A DNA stretch of 64,000 nt from Phoronis australis (GCA_002633005.1 NMRA01000515.1:213004-277003), one strand, 5' to 3'. Positions 46,401 through 60,124 are shown, counted from the first letter of the stretch. Notes: a model not told the origin generated them from the letters alone. Numbers and translations: made by a program.

Positions 46401-48749
46401 CTGGGTGCGCGCATGGGGTACTCGACTACAATTTTGGACTGCGCGCGGAGCCCGCGGGTGCAACTGAAATCTACCAAACTCATCGCCAGTATGCTCAAAA
46501 GGTAAATTCCTTTCACCACGTTTTTCTGACTGAGTTGTTAAGCCTGAAACAAGAAGAGATATTCAGTGTTCAGTTAGAAATTAGTTCATCTTTTGCCACC
46601 AAAGTTTTGTTTTTAAAATATTGAACATATGAAACCCATTTCCCCTTGGTTTTAGATTAGAAAAAGGAACCTCCTATAGGGTTTTTAATTCCTAAAGTGA
46701 ACCCTTCTGTAGGAAATCAGTAAATCGTTAAAAGATACCATTTCGTAGAGAATTTTGTCGGGAATGGCATTTTTTTCTGCGGGAAACCGAGGAAGTGAAA
46801 AGTCATGAATGTGAAGGACGCTGATTATCAGATGGTATTGCACGGGTGTTAACATTACTTTTCAGCATAGTGTTACTCATACGGTTAGCGTATAGGCGCA
46901 TGGGTCTAATTCCGGACATGGGCGCAACTTCAAAGATGGCTGCTTGGGCCTAAATACACTCGTACTCGTTAAAACTATTCCAATGAAAGTTACAAATTCA
47001 GTTGGAGTTATGCGTTATGATTTGTGCAACAATAATGTTGTAACATTTCCTTACTAAATTTGGCCAGTCAGTCCCTAAATGTTAGGTTCCATCAAATTGT
47101 ATTACTCAAGGGTTTTGGAGCTCTTGCATTACGCCTTACTGTGAAAGCCAGCAAATATTTTTTGGTGAATCACATTATGATACAATGTTTAGAATGTTAC
47201 TATGGTATGTATGTTGTAGACTTTGTGCTTTGTTGTTAGAAACTTGTAATGAAATAAAAAATATAACGTCTTAGACTTGACAGGACATTGACGGGAATAC
47301 GTTTGTACTGGGAGAAACTGAATTTTTAAAGTAGTCTAAAAAGTTCGCTCTCAGCAGAATGCTCTCTCATGGCATCATAAATTATCTATAAATCACACGC
47401 TGTAGTATTGCAAATCCTCCTTGAGACTCAGATTCACCGATTCGTTGCATGTATATTGCCTTTCCTGCTTATCAAATTTATTAAGAAAGTTATTTGGTCA
47501 AAGGAGTGATTATCCAATTATTGAACGTTAAAAGGCGCAATTTTCGAAGAACAGCGCATCGAGCCAATTAGATTCAATTTGGATCCAGCGGTGGAAAGAG
47601 GGACGGGGGACGTGAAATTGTCAATCATGACATTCTCCTCATTGTCTGAGGTGTATATTTCACTCCTGCCATTAGGTGTATGGCGCCACCGTCTGAGTTT
47701 GAGTAGTTCGGGAGCTGGTTCTTGACTAATAGTGAGAATGAGGCCCTGATGATAGCGCAATTAGGTGAAGCACTTGTCAGCTCCTCTTCTCGTCAATATC
47801 CGGTGTTATTTACACAAAGAAACCAAACTATTGTTTTAGCAATCTTGGTTACCTGTTCGCTTTAGACATCAAAGCGCCCTTGGATGCTTTGAACACCTGA
47901 ACAATTAATTTAATTACAAAGTCTCGGTTCAAGGTAATTATGGTATTGCTGTTGCAGAAATTAACAAGGGGGTTTAACTTGCGTTGACAAACAGTTTGTC
48001 CAAATAAATCACACTTTCAACGGAAACGCATGGAAGGCTTTTGAAAAGTTTCCTAAATTTCGGAATGCAGCAATTAGTCAAGGTTGGAAGAAATATGCCA
48101 CGTAGGCAAGCACTAGTCCAGAAACTGAACTTCAAAATTATAAAATTAATGAAGAACATACGTGTCCGGAAATCTATGGATTCAAATAATCATTATCAAA
48201 TAGTTGACTCATGCCAATTAGTAAAGCGTTTCAACAACGAAAATGTTTAAGTTAGATTATCAACATTACCGTACCTATGTTGTATTCGGATAGGGCAATG
48301 CACTGCACACATAGTCGATATGGCAGACTGAAACTCTGCTAAGGAAGGTACATACAGGAATATTCGGACTTTTCATTGTGTGCGTGTGTGGGGGAAGGGN
48401 GCAGGGGAGTATGTTTAAAAAATCAGTTGTCCGAATTTCAACTTTATCAATTGACTGAAACTTCAAATTCTTAAAAATGTTCTTGTAATAGACTTTCTAT
48501 TGTTTACAACTTACACAGAAGTATCACAACGAAAATAGGAACCAAAACCAAAAAATTCACGTACTACCGTACGATTTCGAATTTTCTGGTTACTACTGAC
48601 TAGCGAGACTTTTTTCAGCTTCAGTAGATGACAGTTGAAGACATGCTCCTGTGCGTCTAATGTGTGGTATCCAGGGATGATGCTGGATAAATATCATATA
48701 CCAAGATATTAACAGTAAGTTGTGAAATTTTATTGCAGAGAGAAAATAT

Positions 48750-49210
48750 CTCTACTTAATGAGGCAGAAATGTGTTATTCTTGTGGCGGTCTTCAGAACC
48801 TTGCACCGATTATCACACAAAGGTTCATGTGGGACCTCTTCCAAATTAGGGATATTTCATGTAGTTCAAGATCTGGTGATTCTTTCTGTGCATTTTGCAA
48901 GCACCACCAGATGCGGATAACTGTGATCTTCGGTGCCAAGCTCTGGAACTTTCTACCGAGGGCGCTGGATGATGTGGAGTTTTATTTAGTGGTTTCAAAA
49001 TCACCCAGTCTTTGTAGATCGGCATAGACTGCACATGCAGTTGCTGTCGGAAGGTATTATACATATTACATTTCGTGTCCTCATCTGGCCCCTCCGCGTA
49101 TCTCTCGGAGTTTTTATCATTCTCAGTGTTTTTTTAAATTATGGGTTTTATAATTTAAATGTCAGTGGTATTAGTCTTCTACTAGTGTTTTTCCTGTTTT
49201 CAAAAGCTCA
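48750..49210 (+). mobile_element. Non-LTR retrotransposon 3' remnant
   Basis: A broken frame includes FGAKLWNFLPRALDD preceded by RSG(D)SFC. This is the typical end of a LINE reverse-transcriptase protein (FSxxGAKLWNxLP...), where an FKxxLK helix would follow. Only this tail is present. The frame stops at 49027, so it is dead. Confidence 0.6.
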
Positions 49211-52200
49211 AGTCGAATGATTTATCTGTCTATCTAAGTCAAGATGTCCTTCTTCCTCGGGGTTTAGAATATGTCTCCCCAAGAAATTTTCAATATTTAT
49301 GTGTGGAGGTTATAGTTTCAGAATTAGCAATAAGCACTTTGAGCGTGACATTATTAAAATGTGCAAAGTTTGCAAGACATGCCTGTACGGTCTTCGCAGA
49401 TACTTCATCGGCGGAAGCAAAATGAAGCAACAACAGCAGCGTGATGCGTGAGGAAACTTATATTGAATACAGTAACTAGGACCGGTAGCGGACCGGGGGG
49501 GGAGGTTCGATCGGAATCGGTGTTACCTGTTTTTTTAGTCCACCTATAGTTTCCTAAACAAAAGGTCTACATCCCCCGCCCCCCAAAGCTTTCGGGCCGC
49601 CACGTGCACGTACAACCGCGCTTTGCCCAATTCTCCGAGGCAACATGTTACGGTATCCTAGGTCCACCACTGTACTTACACCGGAAAATCTGACCTACAC
49701 AACGGCGTATTGCAAGAATTGTCCTTCTACAAAAAATGATGGTTTTCGTTTCCAAAAGAAATATCATTTTCAGTTGTATGTGTAAAAAACTATCATAACA
49801 TAATTGCCCATACTTTTGGCGTTTAATCGATATTGAATTTCTAGACACGCGCACGCGGTATTTTGCATGAAAATGCAAAGCGACCATCTGGGCCAGTTGA
49901 AAAGTCAGTAAAATCTACTTCCCTGCTTGACTGAGCAGGAATGTTTGGCACATCTACTATTCTGAATTTGTTCGTTTATCCTACACGTTATGCATGGCAA
50001 CAAGTATTATCTGCCTGTCATCAACTTGTCACGGGTACGGTCATTGGGGATACGCTAGTGCATAAACCCCTCCCCAGACCAGCAGAAGGCGCAGAACACC
50101 ACGACTATGTTGCCACTGAGTAAGCATCTGGTTCGACGACACACGGCAAGACTCTTGTTGTGGCTTTTGGCCATTAGCAACACGGCCCTTATATGATGCC
50201 AGCCGCGCCGCAGTCGACTATCATCGATTAAGTCTGCCAATATGAGAGGAAGTATGGTCAGTGATTCGTCGACGAGCCCAACATTAACATCAGCCTAGTA
50301 TAGGAACCAGTGATTTACTGGGTTCTTAGACGAGTATAGGCAGCGGGGTTGGTTATATGTGTATGAACCAGCAACCTGCACGGCGTGGCCAGGTGCGAAA
50401 GACCACACCACAGTATGGGTGGCGTGATAGGAAGACAGCCCAGTTCAGTAGTGGCCGATGTCGCATGATATACTGGCGTGCGTTCAGTAGACGCTAGGAC
50501 CTACGCTAGGACCTAGCTAAAACCTAGTTCAAGTCACGTGTTCTAATTTAAAATGCACGGCAATATCTCACGTAATCTCGCGAAGTCTTGCTTTTTAGTG
50601 AGGTCCTCCTGAACGGGAGGCTGTACTCGTGAAATAATTGTACCCGGTCGACTTTGCACATGCGCAGATTTGACATTATAGAACGCTGCCGAAAATAGCG
50701 TACCAGGCTAGTTAGGCTTTACTGAATTGGACAAGCCCATTACAATACTTTCTTGACAGGCATTTTTATTAAGATTTAACAACTTTCATAAAAGGTATAC
50801 TGAATATCCTTTGTATTTGGTAGGAACACTGTTGACAGTAAACCCATGGTCGACAAGTTCTTTGTTCCCGGTGCGTTTAAGTTCCATGACGTCCCTTATC
50901 ATGGAAAACAGTTAACGAGTCCTGCTCATTTATTATTAAATTTATAACGGTTTTCATCACTGTTAATTTCATAATGGAACTAGAGCTAAGTGGTTGTTAT
51001 TTTTAACGTATTTAGTAGGGCTACGAATGATATTGGTCAACAGGCCTACTGACTGAATATTCTCAGCACATTCCCGAATAAACAGAAACTAAAGTGACCT
51101 CAAGTACACGCAAAAAGGCACTAGCAACCTTTTTTTAGTGTTATTTCAAAGAAAACCTTGCGTCGTGTGACGTCAGGGTACTTGAGGTACACTATATTCC
51201 GGGTGCATGCGCAACGGAAGGTTTCCAGACTTAATTTCCAACAGAAGCTATGGCAATAGGTATTTTTTCGTGTGACTCCACTCTAGATGCTAGATGCTAT
51301 CATGACGTTACCGCCTGTCGTACTTTTACCCTAATCTTATACAAATAACTATAGATGTTTAATTATTTGACCACCGTTGTCTGCAAATGGGGGCCTCGCA
51401 TTTTCCCGACCTGTGACTTGTTACATTGAACTCGGTATTTGTGTATTGTTCACTAAAAGCTACACCGGGAAGCTTAAGATCAAAAGGTTAGATCTGTAAA
51501 GTAATTGTGCATAAACATTTACCCACTTTGCTACTCACAACAGTTAATAGTTCATCAATTGATACAATCAAAAACATAACAAAACAAAAATCTTAATGAC
51601 TCCACTTACATCATTACGCGCCAATATAGGCTAATTTGGCTTGAGACTAGTCAAGTGATGCGCTTTTCAGCAATTGAGCGAGACGCATATTTATGAACTA
51701 AGGTTCTGTCTGTGCCGGCGGGGAGTGGCGCGCTTATAATATGATAACAAATGGGGAGGTACTGAAGACCCAATCTACTGAATGTGAAAATGTGGAGAAT
51801 ACTACAGATTAGGCGTGAAAAATAATGAAAGGCTTGTTTAATAGGATAAATTTCTCTGAGATTTTGCAGGTTAAATAATGAGCGTGGCGCCTACTTGACA
51901 ATACATTCCACGAACGTGTTGGCAAATTAGTTAGCTGTGTTCAAAACTATTTACTAAGAATGAAAATTGTTAGAAATTAAGATAATGGATAATTTGAAAC
52001 GAGATTTCAACCTCAAAATGACGTATTTTGGTGAAAACGATCCAGATCGGTTCAGGTTCTTTGGACGAACCTGAGTCAGTGATCAAACATTGAATGTCCC
52101 CGCAAGTAAGTAAATAATTACAAATTATGAAATCACTTTTCTGACTTTCTTTGGCATGTCTTTCAATTGCTTTATGGATATATTAATGTTAGAGTGAAAT

Positions 52201-53875
52201 TAAAAATATGTGAATAAGTAATATAAAGTAACTGAAGTTAAGTTCTAGTCTTAGCGCTGTAACAGAGTTTTGATCAACCGTATAATCTTGATGCTATTAT
52301 GTAAATTCGAAAGGGAAGTAGATTTTTTTTATTAAAAGTGGCCCTATGATAGAGCTTTTTATCAAAAATAAGGTGATAACGCGCTTTAAAATATAAATTT
52401 TCGGGTATGGACGGGTTTTGCTGCTCTGAGTGTGGTCCTTTGATAAACAAAAGGTGGGAACTAAAAGCTTATCAGGTCGCCGGATAACATGGGATCCTGT
52501 TTTACGCAATATTAGTGGACGATGTACTCGAAGCAGTTACCGGGTTGGCATTTGATTTATGCAGAGCAGGTGAACGTTGCATAAAGCCGTCATTTAATAG
52601 GACGAATTGTTAATTAATCAAAGGATAAATTGAAATTTAATCAGGACTTACGTTCTGTAGCTCCTGTTTGTAAATTGTTAGGTTGGCGCGCACTCCGTTT
52701 CTTCTAATGTACATGCACAGGCAAAAAGTGTTAATATGAAATTCACAATAGTCTTAAGATTTTGAGAAAACACAATGATGACAAGCGACACTAATCAACT
52801 GCTGAACTACTTGAAGCAAAAAATTAAGAATTAGACGTGTTATCAACGAAAGAGCAATAATACGAATTACTTCGATGAAAGCAATCGACAATACCACAAG
52901 AAAACGTTTCGGAAATATAACGAAAAAAAAACACAGCAAGATGCTTGTTTCCTTTCGGGTCTACAAAATCGAAATCACCGCGAACGGTGGTTGCAGGGGT
53001 ATCATAGCGATTTCGTTCTTCGAACACACACACAACAAGCTGTAAGTGTGCAAGAGGCGAGGAAGTCAGGCTTCATTGATAGAAATTTTGATAAGGTAAA
53101 GAAATAAGTTCAGCTATTCATATTCTTGTATGTCCTTATAACGCCACTAACTGTTCTAACCATAGACATCACATACATCGGGCGCGTGGGATTCGGATAA
53201 ATGGAGCTCGCGTTGTCAATATGACGCCATATTGGAAAGTGTGACACAGGACAAAAATGGAAAACACTGAGACCTACGGCATCAGTCAGGAAATACTGGG
53301 GCTCGCAGTGTTATGCCTGCAGCCAAAGAGTTAAGTTTTTGGTCCTGCCATTGAGTCATGGCTTATTTGGTTCGCGAATTAGTTTAGTGGTGCTACCACT
53401 AGGTTTTATAGGTTCTGCTACCATAGTTTAAGCAGTGCGACCATGCGTTGTTTCCACCTCAGTTTTGTTGACTGAGACCATATAAGAGCAAATAAAAAAT
53501 ATTGACCAGTACATGCTGTTATCCTATGATGATGCTGTTTTTTTAATTGTACTTAAATAAATATGTCGTATTAATGACAATCACGTGTTTTCATTTGTAC
53601 TGAAAAACAATATCTACACGCTCGAACTTACCCGCCAGCCATCCAGTGCATCTATGTGAATTACATGTTATCTATTGAAATATCTACTGCTTTAAAAACT
53701 AATTTCTTAATATATATTCCAAAATCAGATATTTTTCTGTTATATCAAAAAAAAAACAAATCCACAATCTATACTTATGTCGAAGTTGACATTGAAATTC
53801 TGAAGATTTGCACTGCTTGCTTACGAGCTCTTTGTTTTGTGACTGAAATATACGCAAAAAAAGTGTATGGTAACC

Positions 53876-54024
53876 AAACTATCAAATCTGTACGACTGAA
53901 TTTCGTACACGACCTATACCCAAAATGTAAAATTTCCCACTCGAAACCGAGCTATCAAACCTGTACGACTGAACTGCGCACATGACATATCCAAAATACA
54001 AAACTTCCCACCCGAAACCGAACG
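53876..54024. repeat. 73-bp tandem duplication
   Basis: ATCAAATCTGTACGACTGAA and ATCAAACCTGTACGACTGAA start two diverged adjacent copies, each ending in a TTTCCCAC/TTCCCAC...CGAAACCGA stretch. Confidence 0.85.
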
Positions 54025-54426
54025 GAAATATACCCAACCAAGCCAGTGTAACATGAAATAATAATAATTTAATGGGAAAAATTTTCAACCGATGAAAATA
54101 TAACCCCATGTCCGTGAAAACTTGCCCCGTCATTATTCAATGGTTCCTCCGCAACAGGGGGCTGGGATAAGAAGACATGATACCCGCAATAGGGAATTTT
54201 TGAACAATATTCGATACTCGGATGTTTATGTCTGGGGGTGACCTGAATGGCGTGCGACAAGGGAAATGCACATGCCTTGCTTTTTCAGTATATGCTGCAA
54301 TTAGGCAGAGAAAGTACTGAAATGCGTGCAGGTCAGGAATATGATGTTGGAGCTGGGCTTGTCTGGATATTATAATGACTTTCTGAAACATGTTTGAGGT
54401 GGTGGCGTGTTACAACTATTATTAAA

Positions 54427-54719
54427 ATCTCTTAGTCTGTTTACACCGACCTCTTGTCTGTTTACATTGTCAGGTCGTGGATGACTCCGCGATGTAGTGG
54501 TTAAGGTGCTGGAATCAAAAGTAGTTTCAGAATTCGTGGGTTCAAATCCTTCCTCGAACAATTTATAATCAAAAAATCACACCATGATGAATGTACCAAA
54601 TATCCGTGCTCGTTCTTCTAAGAACGCAGGACCACCTGACGATGGCCGGAGAATAGACCGACCGAAACGTCGTGACAATGTAAATAGACAAAGAGGTCGG
54701 TGTAAATAGACCAAGAGAT
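54427..54719. mobile_element. Foldback element with tRNA-like core
   Basis: Arms 54427-54479 and 54667-54719 are inverted repeats of about 53 bp (six or so mismatches, one indel). Each arm itself holds two TCTGTTTACA/TCTATTTACA units about 25 bases apart. The centre holds a tRNA-like sequence and a tail GACGATGGCC...GACCGAAACGTCGTGAC of a type seen at retroposon 3' ends. Confidence 0.7.
54483..54559 (+). other. tRNA-derived (SINE-like) sequence
   Basis: An A-box-like TAGTGGTTAAGGTG (54495-54508) and a B-box-like GGGTTCAAATCC (54538-54549) have tRNA spacing. The flanking acceptor-stem halves do not pair well, so a SINE head or decayed tRNA is likelier than a working tRNA gene. Confidence 0.65.
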
Positions 54720-57700
54720 GTTTAAAATACTTGTAATGGATATTATGTCCGTGACTGAGAAGCGAAAACAATATTTTTTTCGAACAGTACTTTGTTCAGT
54801 TGCCCAAATCGGCAAATGGCCATTTTTACACTGTTCGTGCCAGGATATAATATCTGATTATTTGGATGAAGATTAGTCCCAAAATACTTGGCCACATGTT
54901 AAGAATCTTCCGATCGCAGCCAACTTTTTTGTTATCAAAGTGAATCCGTGAGAGGGTCAAGCGTGCGTGAGAGAATAATTTTAAATTTCTCGTTTGAGCG
55001 ACGCGCAGTACGGGGTATATTAGGCCGATGAAGGAAAGGAACGGTTTGAAATAATGTGTGGTATCGAAGCTGATCTCTTTGTGAGCTAATAATTACACGA
55101 TGTGGGGATACTACAACCCGCCAAAAGTGCCTGGAGCTTTATCAGGGGACTTCAAATCCGTGAGAGAGGAATAGGATGCGAGAGAGAAGAATATTTATAC
55201 GCTGACAATCCAAGCGACACACAGGAAAGGTCTTGTTAACCATAAAAACCTGTCATTTATTTAAATGACTCCATGGGGTCATTTTTTCACAATAGTTCAC
55301 ATTAAATTTAAACCCCATTAAAAAGCGACCCGGGTCATATTTTAATTTAAAAGTTACTCGGGAAAATGAGCTGTGGGTCATTTTTCGTAGGGACGTAATT
55401 TATTACTACACAAGCGTATACCTGGGGCGAAAGTACCGTACCACCCGAGTGAGCGGCACGTCCCTGTATACTACTGGATATACTGTATTTGCTTCGAGCG
55501 ACACGAACCAAATGATGAAGTGTGCGCGATCTTACTATTTTCTCGTTAAAAACTAAATCGCTCGCTATGGATTGACAAGCGTGCAGCCGCACAGGCCACT
55601 CGGGCATAGGCTGCCACTGGTTACGATCGACTGATTCACTCTAAAAAACGCATTTAAGTGCTATATCACATGTTTTTATGTTTCTGAAAAAGTCACACTC
55701 TTCTGGGTATTTATGCGTTAGAAAATTCGCATTTTGAAAAGGTCAATTTGTCCCGTTTGTTTACACGGCGAGTAACCGTGTCACGTGACTAGAAACACTT
55801 TCCAATATGGCGTCAAGTTGTCAGCTGCAGTTAGCTCGTGCGCCCGGTCTATAGTATAAGATGTCTATGGTTCTGACGGACCGCAATCAGATGTAACAAG
55901 TATTTATTCAAGTGTCATCACGCCGGATAACTAATATATCAATGCCATCAGGTATAATAACAAACATTTTATCCCACAGTCACATGGGTGCCCGATCAAA
56001 GGCAAAACTTTACCTTTGTTAATAACGTTACCAGTTAATCGCCCATGCTTCGTTCTAATAATATCAAATTACAATATTAAACGGTGTCTAGCAAAATATC
56101 AGCGATGTTATCCGTGAATAATGTTAACGACTTCTTAATGACTACGGTGACGAATATTAACTGTGCAAGTTACAGTACCTCGCTGTGCCAGTGTTTGCAG
56201 GAACAAAAACACATGAATCATTACATAATCTACGTTTTTTTGTTACAAAGAACTGTCTCCTACGGGAAAAAAATTGGACAATTGGACGCATGTTTTTATA
56301 ACAGTGAGACAAATTTCAATGGTCTGTGCATGTTCACATCAACTTAGCTTGTTATCTGCTGTCACGGAGGAAAACGACAATAACCTAGCCTGAAAGTTTA
56401 TTTTTCTGTCAACTTTCACCAATCTAGAGATTTCTTAGTACCAATTGTCCACTAACGATTTATGATTTTGAAGACCTTCTCATACCACAAAATACAAAAT
56501 GAAGACGAATTGGAATTCTCACTGCGTCCCAAACAAAATGTTTCTTAGGAAACTGATAAATTCCAGCAGCTATGTTGCACTGGTGGCTTGTCCGATTTGA
56601 AATGTCTTTTCTCCAGTCACTTACAGTAAAAGTTGTGGATGCCACTGAATAGTTTATTAGCCAATCCAATGCTACTCAAATAGTTGGAAGTTGTTTGGCA
56701 AACACAGTCAGGATGCATACAAACAAACAGGTCAATACAGCCGAATGACACCTTGATGAGCTAATCATCTACCTGTCTTCCACCTGCTCTGGTACACCGT
56801 TTGAACGGCTATACATTAATGACAGAATTAGCTGTCCTGTTCATACGAATAATGCATTTCATTCTTTTATTTAATTAGGTTTATGATCATATTTCCCCAA
56901 TTGCCTTTTACAATATCACACGCACTTGTAACGAGGAGTAACGCGTAGGCCTACTAGCTTTTTGGCAAAGGTTTCAAGTGAGGTCAGCATCACTATTTCA
57001 GTCCCGTTCAGCATTGTTTGCTTTTAAATCATTACCATATAAAGAGTTAGTGTAGATGACAATAGGTAAAATGTTGAACTCGTACTGAACTCTGCAGCCT
57101 AAGCTATTCGTTTTGGTACTTGAGAGAAAGAGAGTGCTTGACAACAAAAATGTATACATGTATAGTGAAGAAAGGGTATCTGGAAGATGTTATTGAATGA
57201 GTTTATAGGCAGGGTTTAGCATACTTTCTGGATTAAACTAAGACGAAGAAATGGTCGCGTAGACTGTCAAATGCTCATCTATAGTTTAGTTTGATCCATG
57301 TAAGTGGGCGATTTACGGGATTTAGGCGATATTGCCTTTTGATCCATGTATAAACAGGCTCGCAATTAAGCAATTGCTTGTCTCCCGAGATAATGACCAT
57401 TTGTAGATGGGTGGGATTGAGTTATTGTCGTCCTTCAGAAATTATTGAAGATCATGGCAAATTTGATCCAAATCTCCTTAATACCTTTGCCTGATTTCAT
57501 TTGTGAGAGGATTTAGTTAACGCCTAAGCTTTTTATTGAGGAGACGGTCTTTGTATGGCCACGTGCTTTAGGGACCGTGGCACGCGTGCAGGGGACTACA
57601 CTAGATCTGACTGAAAAATGCTAACGACTACTTGAACGTAATTATCTTTTAAAGACGTGTCACCAATTTACTGGTGGCTAATACCCATACGGAATAATAA

Positions 57701-59267
57701 TAGTGCTCAAGCCTTGACTCGAAATATTGGATAATTTTGTCGCTCTGGTTCAGGGCCTATAATTATGAATGGACCACAGGTGAAATCGGCCAAGCTGCTA
57801 TTGCATAGCGTGCGTAAAACACCAGAATTATTTTTTGGCAGGTGATCGTTTTCATACCGAAACCAGCGTGTATAGGACTAACAAATAAAATGTAATCTGT
57901 TATTCATTTATAGAATTATGATTAAACCGTCATTATGTTTCCGTAATTCTCTGTGAGGCGCAAAAATTCAGGATATTTTGGTTGAGTCTAATGGTGAAAC
58001 AAGGACGGTATTGGTACGATTTTTCAAGCAAAGATGTGCACTTTAAAAGCAACAATCTATAACATTAAGTAGCATGCTATTTTTATTTAAGCCAATTTAG
58101 AGAGCAGCGTTTGTAAATAAAGGACACAAACGCGCCAACTCTACCTTAGGTTATAATGATTATTATTGACATTTTATGAATTGTACTGCAAAGTATTAGC
58201 TCACTAATGTATTAACATTAATTTTCAGTAGATACAAAAATAAGAACAATATAAATGAATCACAGAGCAGTTTTTAAAGAAAACGTCGACTGAAAAAAAT
58301 GCATTGAAGTTTTGTGTTGACTGGTGAGTTACATTCTGAAATTTTGCCTGTTTTCGAAATGCCTTGTATAGTTTTAGTGATGCGATACAGTTGAGGATCA
58401 ATGTTTGCGTTCATTTTGCCACAGTTGTAAGTAATTGGTCTTCGCTCAGTGTGATATTGAAACGCCTATTTGAAAAAAATGCGATAAGCGTTTTATTTTC
58501 TTTACTATTAGTTGTTGACTTGATTTAGTCTGTTTTTTAGCAGTGAAAACCATTAGTTAAGACGATGAACGCCAACCGCTATTGAACATTGTGCGCTAAT
58601 ACCTGAAGCCATGTCTCTGGTTACTGCGAGATATTGTATGACAAAATCAAATCAAATATACTTAGACGGATTATTAACGATAGCAAACTCATTTATTGCT
58701 TGAACAAACATTATCAACAAGCTGATTGGAGATGTCACAATAGATTGCACATGATACAAATGCTAATTTGCATAATTTCCTCGAACATTAGGATTAAACA
58801 AAGACGTATAAATTAGTTGAGAAGTCAAACGCACAATAAGACGTTTATTGCAATGGAACATTGGTGCAGGTATAGAACCGATGTGAACACATTCGCTTCA
58901 CGCTGCTATAGGCAAGTAACGTTCAATAATACGGATGTTGGTCAATATCTTAATGTTCTTAACTTAATACACAGGTTCGAAAGTCCTATAGTTTCAACAC
59001 TGTATTTCAACATTTAAACATGTACTATAACGTATGTGTATTAGACCTACAAGTACATCAATCGTGCACTAATACTGTCACAAGAAACTAATACAAAATT
59101 TGAAACACAAGCGGGAAGTTCCCCTTAAAAATACAACAAAAAAAACACGTTAACTGCGCAACCCGCAATTAGCAATATCAGGAATGTCGATTAGTACCCC
59201 ATTGGCATTATCTGTATAAATGTAGAGGTTTATAAAAATAAATTAACCATAAACTGTCGTTAACACG

Positions 59268-59987
59268 TTAAAGCACTTTCATCTCATATACGTCTCTCAA
59301 CCCGTAACTGCGTGGCGGCAACGACGCTTGGTGTAACCATTCGGGAGAGGTGGGTGAACCAAACTCGATGGAAGATGTCTGAAAGGAAGCCGGAGACACG
59401 ACACTGTAGTCACTGTCGCTGAAGTAACTTGAGGCGGGCGAGCAGGCGCTGGTATTGTCATGCAATAACTGGTTGCAATGGTCACGGAAACCATTGCAGT
59501 TGTTTGTCATTTGATTGTCAGGGCACGGATTGATGGAATGATGAATTTTGTTGCTTAAAGTAGTCGTAAGCGATGAGTCACACGGCACATTGTCGTCTGC
59601 TTTTGATTTTTGCTGCATGTCACACATTTTCAAAGTTTGTGTCAAAGCGAATATATAGTTGTAAGCGAACCTGAGAGTTTCGATTTTTGTTAGTTTCGTA
59701 TCGTCTCCTCCTTGTGTTGGTAATTTGCGACGTAGAGTTTCCAAGTGTTCATTGAGACCATGCATACGATTTCTCTCCCGGTCATTGGCCTTTGATCGTC
59801 TTTGTTTCTTCAACTTTTGAACTAATTCTGGGCTGCGTTGCTTTAATCGTGATTTACTCTGACGCTTTTTCGTGGAAGAGTCTCTTTTTCTTTCCGCTTC
59901 AACTGCCTTCTGTTCCACTGCCAAACTGTAAACGATAGTTCCACTTTCAACATTCCCAAGACCCTTTGGTAGAATTGTCACGGGCAT
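59268..59987 (-). CDS. neurog: Neurogenin-like bHLH transcription factor
   Basis: Intronless, 239 residues, starting [10 protein letters not shown] and ending YEMKVL. A lysine/arginine-rich lead (30-62) is followed by the bHLH: basic region [14 protein letters not shown] (63-76), helix 1 from [14 protein letters not shown], a loop with a TQGGDD insert, and helix 2 [20 protein letters not shown] (98-117). [14 protein letters not shown] plus [16 protein letters not shown] is the neurogenin signature. NeuroD differs in the basic region (RRMKANARERNRMH) and atonal in helix 2. Helix 1 and the loop are unusual compared with NLNxALDxLRxVLPTFPxD. The C-terminus is serine/proline-rich. Neurogenins heterodimerise with E proteins on E-boxes to start neuronal fate. 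Confidence 0.93.
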   Translation of the reverse strand: MPVTILPKGLGNVESGTIVYSLAVEQKAVEAERKRDSSTKKRQSKSRLKQRSPELVQKLKKQRRSKANDRERNRMHGLNEHLETLRRKLPTQGGDDTKLTKIETLRFAYNYIFALTQTLKMCDMQQKSKADDNVPCDSSLTTTLSNKIHHSINPCPDNQMTNNCNGFRDHCNQLLHDNTSACSPASSYFSDSDYSVVSPASFQTSSIEFGSPTSPEWLHQASLPPRSYGLRDVYEMKVL

Positions 59988-60078
59988 AATTCTACGAATA
60001 GCTCAATTTATTGCTTGCGAACTAATGCTTCTATTGTACTTTTCGCGGTGAGTGATGCTAGGTCTGGGTTAGGGGACG

Positions 60079-60086
60079 TATTTATA
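60079..60086 (-). promoter_or_regulatory. neurog: TATA box of the neurogenin-like gene
   Basis: TATAAATA on the - strand, about 92 bases before the ATG. Transcription would start near 60050, giving a short 5' UTR. Confidence 0.65.
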
Positions 60087-60118
60087 GCGGCGCGACGTTG
60101 GAGAGCTTACCGCATGGT

Positions 60119-60124
60119 CACGTG
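60119..60124. promoter_or_regulatory. CACGTG E-box
   Basis: Palindromic E-box about 35 bases upstream of the neurogenin TATA box. CACGTG is typical of Hes/Myc-class bHLH proteins, so it could mediate Hes repression; this is inferred from the motif alone. Confidence 0.4.

Larger units (their letters stand above)
53158..55872. mobile_element. 2.7-kb block bounded by inverted repeats
   Basis: The left end AACCATAGACATC...CGGGCGCG...GACGCCATATTGGAAAGTGT reappears in reverse complement at 55795-55872 (ACACTTTCCAATATGGCGTC...GATGTCTATGGTT analogues). TTCT occurs just outside both ends. No transposase frame is seen inside. It may be a transposon or two separate copies of one repeat in opposite orientation. 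Confidence 0.5.
45926..59267. other. Intergenic region between OXR1 and neurogenin
   Basis: About 13 kb with only short, non-conserved open frames. It contains a dispersed repeat pair, a LINE 3' remnant, an inverted-repeat-bounded block and small tandem repeats, listed separately. The N at 48400 is probably another contig join. 46.6-48.7, 49.7-53.1 and 55.9-58.8 kb show nothing I can name. An AATAAA on the - strand (58844-58849) could end the neurogenin transcript. Confidence 0.6.

Noticed and set aside
46004-46519. Overlapping 171- and 117-codon frames on opposite strands
   Set aside because: Lie in a dispersed repeat also seen near 49.5 kb; low-complexity GC-rich segment without domain signature.
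53656-53985. 109-codon + strand frame
   Set aside because: AT-rich, overlaps a 73-bp tandem duplication, no domain.
54483-54559. Functional tRNA gene
   Set aside because: Boxes A and B are present but acceptor-stem halves do not pair, and the sequence sits inside a foldback repeat; called tRNA-derived instead.
59297-59494. 65-codon - strand frame
   Set aside because: Shadow frame inside the neurogenin coding sequence.
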